A stretch of 18,669 nucleotides of DNA from positions 1 to 18,669 of the forward strand of contig CBFHXE010000050.1 of the NCBI GenBank assembly GCA_965659715.1. The letters run 5' to 3'. Both the position numbers and the translations under genes were made by a program. Source of the stretch: CABZJG01 sp965659715 (lineage in GTDB: Bacteria; Pseudomonadota; Alphaproteobacteria; Rhodobacterales; Rhodobacteraceae). Below, piece by piece: positions 1 to 6,493 of the stretch. Position 1 is the first letter of the stretch. Every line of letters begins with the position of its first letter. The notes beneath the pieces were generated by a model that searched no databases, was not told the origin of the DNA, and was given only the letters and a program-made list of their open reading frames with translations.

Positions 1-114
1 AAATTGATCGCCCGAACGGTCCGAGAAGGGCCATACCCCAAGACTGGCAATCCACGTGACCAGCAATAGACAAACCACAGCGGCGGCGGCAAGTATGCTA
101 AGAAAACGGAGCAT
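1..114 (-). CDS. senC: SenC/PrrC (SCO1-like) protein, N-terminal fragment
   Basis: Thirty-eight codons are open from an ATG at 114 to the window edge, so the gene continues to the left. The visible part is an N-terminal membrane anchor: a short basic start (MLRF), about 20 hydrophobic residues rich in Ala, Val and Leu, then a polar stretch (WPFSDRSGDQF). The diagnostic copper-binding CxxxC and His of SCO1/SenC proteins would lie outside the window. The assignment rests on position: in Rhodobacterales a SenC/PrrC gene is normally divergent from regB and upstream of regA, and its product is a membrane-anchored copper chaperone for cytochrome oxidase assembly. The family call is therefore inference from context plus a compatible anchor; any anchored periplasmic protein could look like this. 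Confidence 0.6.
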   Translation of the reverse strand, partial: MLRFLSILAAAAVVCLLLVTWIASLGVWPFSDRSGDQF

Positions 115-201
115 GAATCATATCCTAATGGGCTTTCCTATCGCGTTGATTGGTAGCATGATGCAGCCTAAGAACAAGTCACAATTGGTTGAAAAGGTGC
201 A
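115..201. promoter_or_regulatory. Divergent senC/regB intergenic region
   Basis: This 87-bp gap separates the two divergent starts and must hold both promoters. I see no clear pair of -35 and -10 boxes. In related bacteria the response regulator RegA binds between these genes, but no RegA site can be called by eye here. Confidence 0.45.
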
Positions 202-1593
202 ATGGCGATGACAGATACGACTTTAAACCTGTTGTTCCAGCAAAAGCGTGGAAACTGGATTCGGCTACGAACATTGATTTTGCTACGCTGGATTGCGATT
301 GCCGGACAGGTCATCGCGATTTTCACTGCGATCCAGCTGTATAATTTACAACTTGAGTTGGGGCTTTGCCTATTGGCGATTGGTGTGTCCGTTGGCGGTA
401 ATCTACTGGCAATGTACAGCTTCCCAGAAACCAAACGGTTATCGGAATTTGAAAATACGATGATGATCCTGTTTGACCTTTTACAACTTAGTTTTCTACT
501 TTTTTTGACTGGAGGGCTACATAATCCCTTTAGTATTTTGCTACTGGCGCCGGTTGCTGTGGCGGCAAATGTGCTCCAACTGAAATCTCTGCTGATTTTG
601 GGGGGCACGGCCATTGCCCTGGTGACAATCTTGGCGAGCTATCACCTTCCATTGCACACTGACGAGGGGTTTATTTTGCGTATTCCCAATATTTTTGTAT
701 TTGGAAATTGGGCCGCAATAGTCATCGCATTGGTGTTTTTAAGTGTGTATTCGCGCCGCGTGAACAACGAGATGAACGCCATGGGCGAAGCCGTGGTGGC
801 TACCCAAATGGCGCTGGCGCGCGAGCAAAAGCTGACCGACTTGGGCGGCGTGGTGGCCGCCGCTGCCCATGAGTTGGGCACGCCCTTGGCCACCATTAAA
901 CTGGCCAGCTCTGAGTTGATGGAAGAGTTGTCTGACCGGCCAGAACTTTGTGAAGATGCGGAATTGATCCGCGAACAGGCCGATCGCTGCCGCGATATAT
1001 TACAATCAATGGGCAGGGCCGGCAAAGATGACCTGTATCTGCACACTGCCCCGTTCAGTGAAGTCATTCGCGAAGCCGCCGACCCCCATCAAGACCGCGG
1101 CATTGATATTGAAATGGGGTCTCAGTCTGATGATCTATCAAGCCTCACACAACCTTTGGTACTGCGGCGCCCAGAAATCATTCACGGGCTTCGCAATATG
1201 GTGCAAAATGCTGTGGATTTTGCGCAATCACAGGTTTGGGTTGAAACCATCTGGAGCGCAACGCACGTAAAGGTTCGGATCATGGACGATGGGCCAGGCT
1301 ATCCGTTGCATGTCATTGGGCGTATAGGGGATCCTTTTATGCGGGATAGAAAAGCAGAAAATGATGACCCGAAACGTCCAGCCTATGAAGGCATGGGTTT
1401 GGGGCTTTTCATTGCCAAAACTTTGCTGGAAAGAACCGGCGCAGAGCTTGATTTTTCGAATGGCTCACGGCTTAAGATTTTGGATGATAGCAAAGGCGTG
1501 CCGACAGGCGCTAGTGTTGAAATTTCATGGCAACGAAACGATATAGAACAAACCAACGGCGCGTTGGGTGAGAACAAGCAGATCAAAGTATAG
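202..1593 (+). CDS. regB: Redox-sensing histidine kinase RegB/PrrB
   Basis: This 463-residue inner-membrane sensor kinase matches the usual RegB length. Residues about 25-190 are a block of hydrophobic helices containing GGLHNPF (104-110), which fits the GGxxNPF quinone-site motif of RegB. The H-box AAHELGTPLA places the phosphorylated histidine at H223, and C263 (RCRDIL) corresponds to the redox-active cysteine just after the dimerisation domain. The C-terminal ATPase domain shows the N-box (MVQNAVDFA), DDGPGYP and GMGLGLFIAK. RegB phosphorylates RegA in response to quinone pool and oxygen state and controls respiratory, carbon-fixation and photosynthesis genes where these exist. All key residues are present, so it should be functional. 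The ATG at 202 has only a weak SD; the ATG two codons later is an alternative. regA is not in the window. Confidence 0.93.
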   Translation: MAMTDTTLNLLFQQKRGNWIRLRTLILLRWIAIAGQVIAIFTAIQLYNLQLELGLCLLAIGVSVGGNLLAMYSFPETKRLSEFENTMMILFDLLQLSFLLFLTGGLHNPFSILLLAPVAVAANVLQLKSLLILGGTAIALVTILASYHLPLHTDEGFILRIPNIFVFGNWAAIVIALVFLSVYSRRVNNEMNAMGEAVVATQMALAREQKLTDLGGVVAAAAHELGTPLATIKLASSELMEELSDRPELCEDAELIREQADRCRDILQSMGRAGKDDLYLHTAPFSEVIREAADPHQDRGIDIEMGSQSDDLSSLTQPLVLRRPEIIHGLRNMVQNAVDFAQSQVWVETIWSATHVKVRIMDDGPGYPLHVIGRIGDPFMRDRKAENDDPKRPAYEGMGLGLFIAKTLLERTGAELDFSNGSRLKILDDSKGVPTGASVEISWQRNDIEQTNGALGENKQIKV

Positions 1594-1685
1594 GGAACAT
1601 CGGTCATGGGCAGGGCTTTACAAATTTTGATATGTGTATCCTCCCAATTCTGTTTGGCAAATCATAGCAAATGACATGAGGGCTA

Positions 1686-2156
1686 ATGACCCATAAATCT
1701 CTGAAAATTGAGCTAAAATCAGAAGAGGATACTGCCAATTTGGCGCATTGGTTAAGCCATGATCTGGCGCCCGGTGATGTGGTGTTACTCTGTGGAGAAA
1801 TCGGGGCCGGTAAAAGTTATTTTGCGCGGTCGTTGATCCAATTTTCTCAGGATATTCCAGAGGATGTGCCCTCGCCGACATTTACTTTGGTGCAAACTTA
1901 TAGCACCCGAATTGGCGAAATATGGCATGCTGATCTGTACCGGCTTGGCGCGACCGATGAAATTATAGAACTGGGTTTGGCTGATGCGTTTCAAGAAGCG
2001 ATTTGTCTGGTGGAATGGCCCGAAATTCTTGGAAGTCTTACTCCAAAAGACGCATTGACCCTCACGTTCAAAACCACGCCAACCCCCGGCTACCGCCAGC
2101 TTGAAATGAGTTGGACGGGCGCATCCTGGGCGGATCGGCTTGTAGGCTTTGGCTAG
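1686..2156 (+). CDS. tsaE: tRNA t6A biosynthesis ATPase TsaE
   Basis: This 156-residue P-loop protein has the normal length and all hallmark motifs of TsaE (YjeE): Walker A GEIGAGKS (37-44), the switch-like VPSPTFTLV (61-69), HADLYR (81-86) and LVEWPE (108-113). TsaE works with TsaB and TsaD in the cytoplasm to place threonylcarbamoyl on A37 of ANN-decoding tRNAs. It follows regB by 92 bp; a short purine-rich run (GAGGG) precedes the ATG. Its 3' end meets a convergent aminotransferase gene 15 bp away. As I recall, related genomes often continue here with a phosphotransferase and nucleotidyltransferase in the same direction; if so, the catabolic module was inserted or the order rearranged at this point. 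Confidence 0.93.
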   Translation: MTHKSLKIELKSEEDTANLAHWLSHDLAPGDVVLLCGEIGAGKSYFARSLIQFSQDIPEDVPSPTFTLVQTYSTRIGEIWHADLYRLGATDEIIELGLADAFQEAICLVEWPEILGSLTPKDALTLTFKTTPTPGYRQLEMSWTGASWADRLVGFG

Positions 2157-2184
2157 GCTTTGGGTGGCAAGTCAACCCAAAGCC
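2156..2184. terminator. Shared hairpin at the convergent tsaE / aminotransferase ends
   Basis: GGCTTTGGGT (2156-2165) and ACCCAAAGCC (2175-2184) form a perfect 10-bp inverted repeat with a 9-nt loop. It begins on the last base of the tsaE stop codon and includes the stop and last codons of the aminotransferase gene. The stem would form in both transcripts. Neither direction has a T-run after it, so it may stabilise 3' ends or assist termination rather than act as a classic intrinsic terminator. Confidence 0.5.
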
Positions 2185-3494
2185 ACGGTCAGCGCTTTTC
2201 CTAATTTTTCTGTGATTTCGCCAATTTGATCTTCACTGACAATAAAAGGCGGCGCAAGCAATATGTGGTCACCCTGTTTTCCATCCCGCGTTCCAGAATT
2301 AGGATAACAGATCAATCCCGCCTCAAACGCTGCTGATTTGATTTTTTTTGCGGTCTCAAGGCTAGGATCAAGCGGGGATTTAGTGGCGCGGTCTGCCACC
2401 AGCTCTATGCCCCAGAAAAGTCCACGCCCGCGAATATCACCAATGTTTTCGTGTTGCCCAAACTGTGCGCGCAAAGCGGTTTCCAAATCCGCGCCACGGC
2501 GTTGAACCTGATCAATAAGGTTGCGGTTGATCAGCGCCTTTACCACAGCAAGCGCAGCAGCAGAGGCAACAGGATGTCCAATATAGGTGTGACCATGCTG
2601 AAAAAACCCCGAGCCCTTTGCGATGGTTCGATAGATCTCATCCGAGCATAGCATCGCGCCTATTGGCTGATATCCCGCCCCAAGACCTTTAGCGACGCAA
2701 AGAATATCAGGGGCAACCTGATCAGCGTCACAGGCAAACATATGGCCCGTGCGCCCCATCCCGCACATGACTTCATCAAAAATCAGCAATACACCGTAGC
2801 TATCACAAATCTCTCGAATGCGTTTAAAATAGCCGTTGACGGCCGGAACAGCCCCCAAAGTTGCCCCGACCACCGGTTCAGCGATAAAGGCCATGACGGT
2901 ATCTGGCCCGAGCCGAAGCAGCTCATCTTCCAGCTCTTGCGCTACCCGTTGACCATAGTCATAGGCGGTTTCTTGCGGCAGACGACCAACATATTCATAA
3001 CAGGGGGAAATATGGCTTACGTCGATTAAAAGCGGGGCAAACTGGGTGCGCCGGAACACATTTCCACCCGCCGCCAATGATCCCAATGTATTGCCATGAT
3101 AACTTTGGCGTCGGGCAATAACGTGTTTTCGTTGCGGCTCTTGACGTTCCACATGATATTGGCGCGCCAATTTAAGAGCAGCCTCCGTTGCCTCTGATCC
3201 TCCCGAAACAAGATAAACACGCTTAAGATCGCCCGGTGCGCGGCTGATCAATAGATCGGCCAGCTCTTCGGCCGGCTCTGAAGTGAAAAATCCTGTATGA
3301 GCATAGGCAAGCTGCTCGGCCTGATCTTGAATGGCTGCAATGATATCTGGATCACCATGACCAAGGCAGGAAACAGCAGCACCGCCCGATCCATCAAAAT
3401 ACTGCTTCCCGGTGCTATCGATTAGGTAACATCCTTGACCGCCAACCGCGGTGGGAACGTTTGATTTAGAATGCCGTGGAAATATTTGGCTCAT
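2172..3494 (-). CDS. Class III PLP-dependent aminotransferase
   Basis: This is a 440-residue fold-type I, class III aminotransferase (the group of omega-amino acid:pyruvate and ornithine aminotransferases). From the chosen start I see the phosphate-binding SGGSEATEAALKLAR (97-111), SYHGNTLG (131-138), the PLP-nitrogen Asp in IFDEVMCGMGRTG (D240) and the Schiff-base lysine in CVAKGLGAGYQP (K269). The start at 3494 is preferred over an in-frame codon at 3521 because ATGA there gives the usual 4-base overlap with the stop of the upstream BKACE gene, and AAGAAGGGG sits just ahead. Tight coupling to a beta-keto acid cleaving enzyme suggests that it converts a beta-amino acid, or an amino acid leading to a beta-keto acid, with pyruvate or 2-oxoglutarate as amino acceptor. 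The substrate cannot be read from the sequence. Confidence 0.9.
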   Translation of the reverse strand: MSQIFPRHSKSNVPTAVGGQGCYLIDSTGKQYFDGSGGAAVSCLGHGDPDIIAAIQDQAEQLAYAHTGFFTSEPAEELADLLISRAPGDLKRVYLVSGGSEATEAALKLARQYHVERQEPQRKHVIARRQSYHGNTLGSLAAGGNVFRRTQFAPLLIDVSHISPCYEYVGRLPQETAYDYGQRVAQELEDELLRLGPDTVMAFIAEPVVGATLGAVPAVNGYFKRIREICDSYGVLLIFDEVMCGMGRTGHMFACDADQVAPDILCVAKGLGAGYQPIGAMLCSDEIYRTIAKGSGFFQHGHTYIGHPVASAAALAVVKALINRNLIDQVQRRGADLETALRAQFGQHENIGDIRGRGLFWGIELVADRATKSPLDPSLETAKKIKSAAFEAGLICYPNSGTRDGKQGDHILLAPPFIVSEDQIGEITEKLGKALTVALG

Positions 3495-4294
3495 TGGAAA
3501 ACCCCTTCTTGCGCCCGACAAGAACGTGGGTAATACCCCGATAGTTTTGCAGCAGATACCAAGTTACCGACAGCGCAGGCGTTATCTGAAACAACGCGCC
3601 CGTCGGGCGCTTGGAAATTATTCTCAAACCCAATTCTCGCATGACCGCCTAAAAAGATAGCCGCCAGAGCACAGCTTTGTTCAGCGGGTCCAAAGGCACA
3701 AACCGTCCACCGATAATTTGAACCGAGGGCACTGGTTAAAAAAGGAATAAGATCTTCTGGACGGGCCTGCACCTTTGGGCTGTATTGGCCCAAAACAAAA
3801 ATCACATCTAGTAAGGTGTCCTTGATAACGCCCTCTTCAATCCAGTTCTTCAGCGTATGAAGGTCCTGCGTTGAATAGAGTATATGCTGAAGTTTCATAC
3901 CTGTTTCGGCAGCCAAAGCATAGGCTTGGCGTCCAAGCTTAGGATCGCGCGCCATCTCACGAACTGATAGGCTGGCCGCTTTGGGGCGCAGCTGGTCCAA
4001 ACATGCAAGTTGATCTGCAACACCATAAATGTTCATGGACTCGGTTGAAATTTGCACCTCGAGTCCGGGTGCGGCGGCCTGAACAGCATCAATGGCGTCT
4101 TGGTACCGGTCTGGGTCAAGGGAATGCCGACCCTGTGCGTCGCGGACATGCAAGTGAATACCCGTCGCTCCTTTGTTATGTGCTTGGCGCGCTGTATCGG
4201 CCAATTCCTTTGCGCTCATGGGAAGGTTGGCATGATCTTGCTTTGTCATACGAGCACCGTTAGGGGCCACCATCAAGTCATATGTCTTTTGCAT
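3491..4294 (-). CDS. Beta-keto acid cleavage enzyme (BKACE, DUF849 family)
   Basis: This 267-residue TIM-barrel enzyme belongs to the family typified by Kce, which condenses a beta-keto acid with acetyl-CoA to give acetoacetate and a new acyl-CoA. The metal-binding signature GIHLHVRD (H47, H49) and the C-terminal acidic residue in IGFENNFQAPDG (E224) are present, as is the N-terminal APNGAR loop (10-15). The ATG at 4294 is chosen over a TTG at 4327 because AAGGGA lies at the right distance upstream. It is the first gene of a two-gene minus-strand operon, overlapping the aminotransferase by 4 bases, and is divergent from an RpiR regulator and its transporter. BKACE members act on varied substrates (3-keto-5-aminohexanoate, dehydrocarnitine and others), so the specific reaction is open. 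Confidence 0.88.
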   Translation of the reverse strand: MQKTYDLMVAPNGARMTKQDHANLPMSAKELADTARQAHNKGATGIHLHVRDAQGRHSLDPDRYQDAIDAVQAAAPGLEVQISTESMNIYGVADQLACLDQLRPKAASLSVREMARDPKLGRQAYALAAETGMKLQHILYSTQDLHTLKNWIEEGVIKDTLLDVIFVLGQYSPKVQARPEDLIPFLTSALGSNYRWTVCAFGPAEQSCALAAIFLGGHARIGFENNFQAPDGRVVSDNACAVGNLVSAAKLSGYYPRSCRAQEGVFQ

Positions 4295-4444
4295 CCACTC
4301 ATCCCTTTCAACAAAACTTCGATCCAAATTATGTGCAAAGCCATATTTATGATTCTATTTGACATCTGAATTACAAAAACAGTCAATAGCATCAGGAAAA
4401 AACATATGTTATTTTTTTATCAGAGATTAAAGGGATGATTCGCG
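4295..4444. promoter_or_regulatory. Divergent BKACE/rpiR control region with candidate operator
   Basis: This 150-bp AT-rich gap must hold promoters for both arms of the module. On the plus strand TTGACA (4359-4364) is a perfect -35, followed at 18 bp by a poor -10 (TCAATA, 4383-4388). Just downstream lies AACATATGTT (4401-4410), a perfect 10-bp palindrome flanked by an A-run on the left and a T-rich run on the right, so the dyad extends imperfectly. A repressor bound there would sit at or just after the expected start of the rpiR transcript. That RpiR itself binds it is inference. Confidence 0.45.
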
Positions 4445-5338
4445 ATGGACCCAACACTAAAATCCAAAACAATTTCAAAGCTTAAGGATGAAATTGAGCA
4501 CCTATCCCCACAGCTGAGAACAGCCGCAAAATATGTTATTGATAACCCTGCAGACTTTGGTTTGGACCCTATCCGCGAAACCTCTCGTAAGTCAGGAGTA
4601 AGCACATATACATTGGTTAGAACCGCCCACCGGTTGGGGTTTTCAAGTTACGAAGAGTTCCGTGAACCGTTTCGGCACGCGCTTGTATCGACCTCAGAAT
4701 TTATTCAAGAACCGGCCTGGGTCGATGAGTTGCGAGAAAGCGGCGATATTGGCCGGGTTCAAGCCGAGGCAACGCGCAATGCAATGTCAATTGTTCAAAG
4801 GTCGCTTGAGCGCCAATCAACGGATGAGCTTAAAGAAGTGGTTGATACCCTACTTGCAGCCCGCAATGTCTATTTGACCGCGGTGCGTTCAAGTTATGCC
4901 ATGGCATATTACTTTCACTATGTAGGCCGTATGGCATTGACATCATTGCAGTTAATTCCTCGAAATATGAACAGTGCCATTGATGAGCTCAACTATGCCG
5001 GACCCGGAGATGTTCTGATTGCAATCACCATCACGCCCTACTCTCGCGAAACTATTCAAGCCTGTGAATTTGCCAGAAAAAAAGGCGTCAAGCTGATCCT
5101 CATTACCGATTCAGACATTGTATCGCCTGAATTAAAACCGGAATATGTTCTGGTGACATCGGTTATCAGCACGCATCACTTTGGTTGTTTTACCGGCATG
5201 CTTGCCACACTTGAATTATTGCTGGCGCTATTGGTCAGCCGTGGTGGCGATGCGGCGCGCAAACGAATCAAATCCTATGAAGATTTGCGAGCGGAAAACA
5301 ATGCGTATTGGGTGCGAAAAAAAAACATTAGTTTTTAG
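4445..5338 (+). CDS. RpiR-family transcriptional regulator (HTH + SIS)
   Basis: This 297-residue protein has the RpiR layout: an N-terminal helical domain (about 1-80) with the helix-turn-helix around TSRKSGVSTYTLVRTAHRLG, then a SIS domain (about 125-260) including AARNVYLTAVRSSYAMAYYF and GDVLIAITITPYSRET, where the Ser/Thr-rich turns usually bind a phosphosugar or similar anion. In catabolic clusters such proteins sense the substrate or an intermediate. The ATG at 4445 follows an AAAGGG by about ten bases. It is divergent from the BKACE/aminotransferase genes and upstream of, probably co-transcribed with, the TAXI transporter, so it is the natural regulator of both arms. With an amino acid-like substrate the SIS ligand need not be a sugar phosphate. 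Confidence 0.92.
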   Translation: MDPTLKSKTISKLKDEIEHLSPQLRTAAKYVIDNPADFGLDPIRETSRKSGVSTYTLVRTAHRLGFSSYEEFREPFRHALVSTSEFIQEPAWVDELRESGDIGRVQAEATRNAMSIVQRSLERQSTDELKEVVDTLLAARNVYLTAVRSSYAMAYYFHYVGRMALTSLQLIPRNMNSAIDELNYAGPGDVLIAITITPYSRETIQACEFARKKGVKLILITDSDIVSPELKPEYVLVTSVISTHHFGCFTGMLATLELLLALLVSRGGDAARKRIKSYEDLRAENNAYWVRKKNISF

Positions 5339-5383
5339 GTGACAAGCGGGCGTTAGTTCGCAACTCTTTTACACATTCAAAGG

Positions 5384-5402
5384 GCAGAACATGTCGTTCT
5401 GC
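5384..5402 (+). other. Perfect hairpin upstream of the TAXI binding protein gene
   Basis: GCAGAAC (5384-5390) and GTTCTGC (5396-5402) form a 7-bp stem with a 5-nt loop (ATGTC), ending 21 bases before the start codon and just before the SD (GGGAGAG). No T-run follows, so it is not a terminator. As RNA it could protect the 5' end of the highly expressed binding protein message; as DNA it is a dyad that a regulator could bind. Confidence 0.5.
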
Positions 5403-5423
5403 TGATCTACTTGGGAGAGCAAA

Positions 5424-6392
5424 ATGAAATATAGTAATTGGTTTAGTGGCCTGGCCGCAGCAGCAGCTTTGTCTGTTGGAAGCATTGCCAGCGCAGAACA
5501 GCAGTTTATCTCGATCGGAACCGGCGGCGTAACCGGGGTTTATTATCCAACTGGCGGCGCTATCTGCCGTTTGGTTAACCGCGACCGCAAAGAGCATGGC
5601 ATTCGCTGCGCGGTCGAGTCCACAGGCGGATCAGTTTATAACATCAATACCATCAAAGCCGGCGAGCTTGAGTTCGGCGTTGCGCAGTCTGACTGGCAGC
5701 ACCATGCCTATAACGGGACATCAAAGTTCGCAGACAACCCGTTCCCGAACGTCCGCGCGATGTTCTCGGTTCACCCAGAGCCCTTCACACTTCTGGTTCG
5801 TGCCGACAGCGGCATCACTTCTTTTGAAGGGCTGAAAGGCAACCGTGTAAATGTTGGCAACCCTGGTTCAGGCCAGCGCGCGACCATGGAAGTTGTGATG
5901 GAAGCCTTTGGCATGGGCATGGATGACTTTAGCCTTGCAACAGAATACAAAGGCTCTGAAATGGCCAAGCAAATCTGCGACAACAATATCGACGCGATGA
6001 TCTACACCATTGGTCACCCAGCTGCTGCGATTAAAGAAGCGACAACCAGCTGCGATGTAAAACTGGTTTCCGTAACTGGCGCGCCGATCGACAAACTGGT
6101 TGCTGACAACCCATATTACCGCGTTGCGACCGTTCCTGGCGGCATGTATGCGGGCAACCCTGATGACACCACCACCTTTGGTGTGGGTGCAACTTTTGTC
6201 ACCTCAACTGATATTTCAGACGACGTGGCCTATATTGTTGCCAAATCAGTGATGTCAAACCTCGATGACTTCCGCAAACTGCACCCGGCCTTTGCAAATC
6301 TGGATGCGGCGCAGATGATCTCTGATGGTTTGTCCGCACCGCTGCATCCTGGTGCTGCCAAGGCCTATAAAGAGCTTGGCTTGATGAACTAA
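5424..6392 (+). CDS. TAXI-family TRAP transporter substrate-binding protein
   Basis: This 322-residue periplasmic protein starts with a typical Sec signal peptide, cleaved probably after IASA (residue 24). The mature part carries the TAXI-family hallmarks IGTGGVTGVYYPTGGAICRLVN (about 31-52), VESTGGSVYNI (64-74), FGVAQSD (84-90) and VNVGNPGSGQRAT (142-154). TAXI proteins bind carboxylates, such as glutamate or 2-oxo acids in characterised members, and deliver them to a fused TRAP permease driven by an ion gradient. An excellent SD (GGGAGAG) precedes the ATG. It lies 85 bp after rpiR and is followed by an intrinsic terminator and then its permease gene, which fits a higher copy number of binding protein. 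The ligand is probably the amino acid-like substrate of the divergent enzymes. Confidence 0.94.
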   Translation: MKYSNWFSGLAAAAALSVGSIASAEQQFISIGTGGVTGVYYPTGGAICRLVNRDRKEHGIRCAVESTGGSVYNINTIKAGELEFGVAQSDWQHHAYNGTSKFADNPFPNVRAMFSVHPEPFTLLVRADSGITSFEGLKGNRVNVGNPGSGQRATMEVVMEAFGMGMDDFSLATEYKGSEMAKQICDNNIDAMIYTIGHPAAAIKEATTSCDVKLVSVTGAPIDKLVADNPYYRVATVPGGMYAGNPDDTTTFGVGATFVTSTDISDDVAYIVAKSVMSNLDDFRKLHPAFANLDAAQMISDGLSAPLHPGAAKAYKELGLMN

Positions 6393-6413
6393 GAGCGGAT
6401 TACATTTGTTCTT

Positions 6414-6457
6414 TAAAAAAATGCCCAGCGCTTTCACATTGCGCTGGGCTCTTTTTT
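6414..6457 (+). terminator. Intrinsic terminator between TAXI binding protein and permease genes
   Basis: GCCCAGCGC (6423-6431) and GCGCTGGGC (6441-6449) form a perfect 9-bp GC-rich stem with a 9-nt loop, preceded by an A-run and followed by TCTTTTTT. This is a textbook Rho-independent terminator. Since the permease starts 37 bp further on without a clear promoter of its own, it probably works as a partial terminator that lowers permease expression relative to the binding protein. Confidence 0.88.
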
Positions 6458-6493
6458 AATTAGGTTATTCTTAAAAAATTATGGGATGTGAAA

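Noticed and set aside
642..1067. Open frame of 141 codons antisense to regB
   Set aside because: It lies wholly opposite a well-conserved kinase gene, has no recognisable domain and follows from codon bias of the sense strand.
4295..4327. Longer BKACE start (TTG at 4327)
   Set aside because: The ATG at 4294 has AAGGGA at proper spacing; the longer form has none and adds residues foreign to the family.
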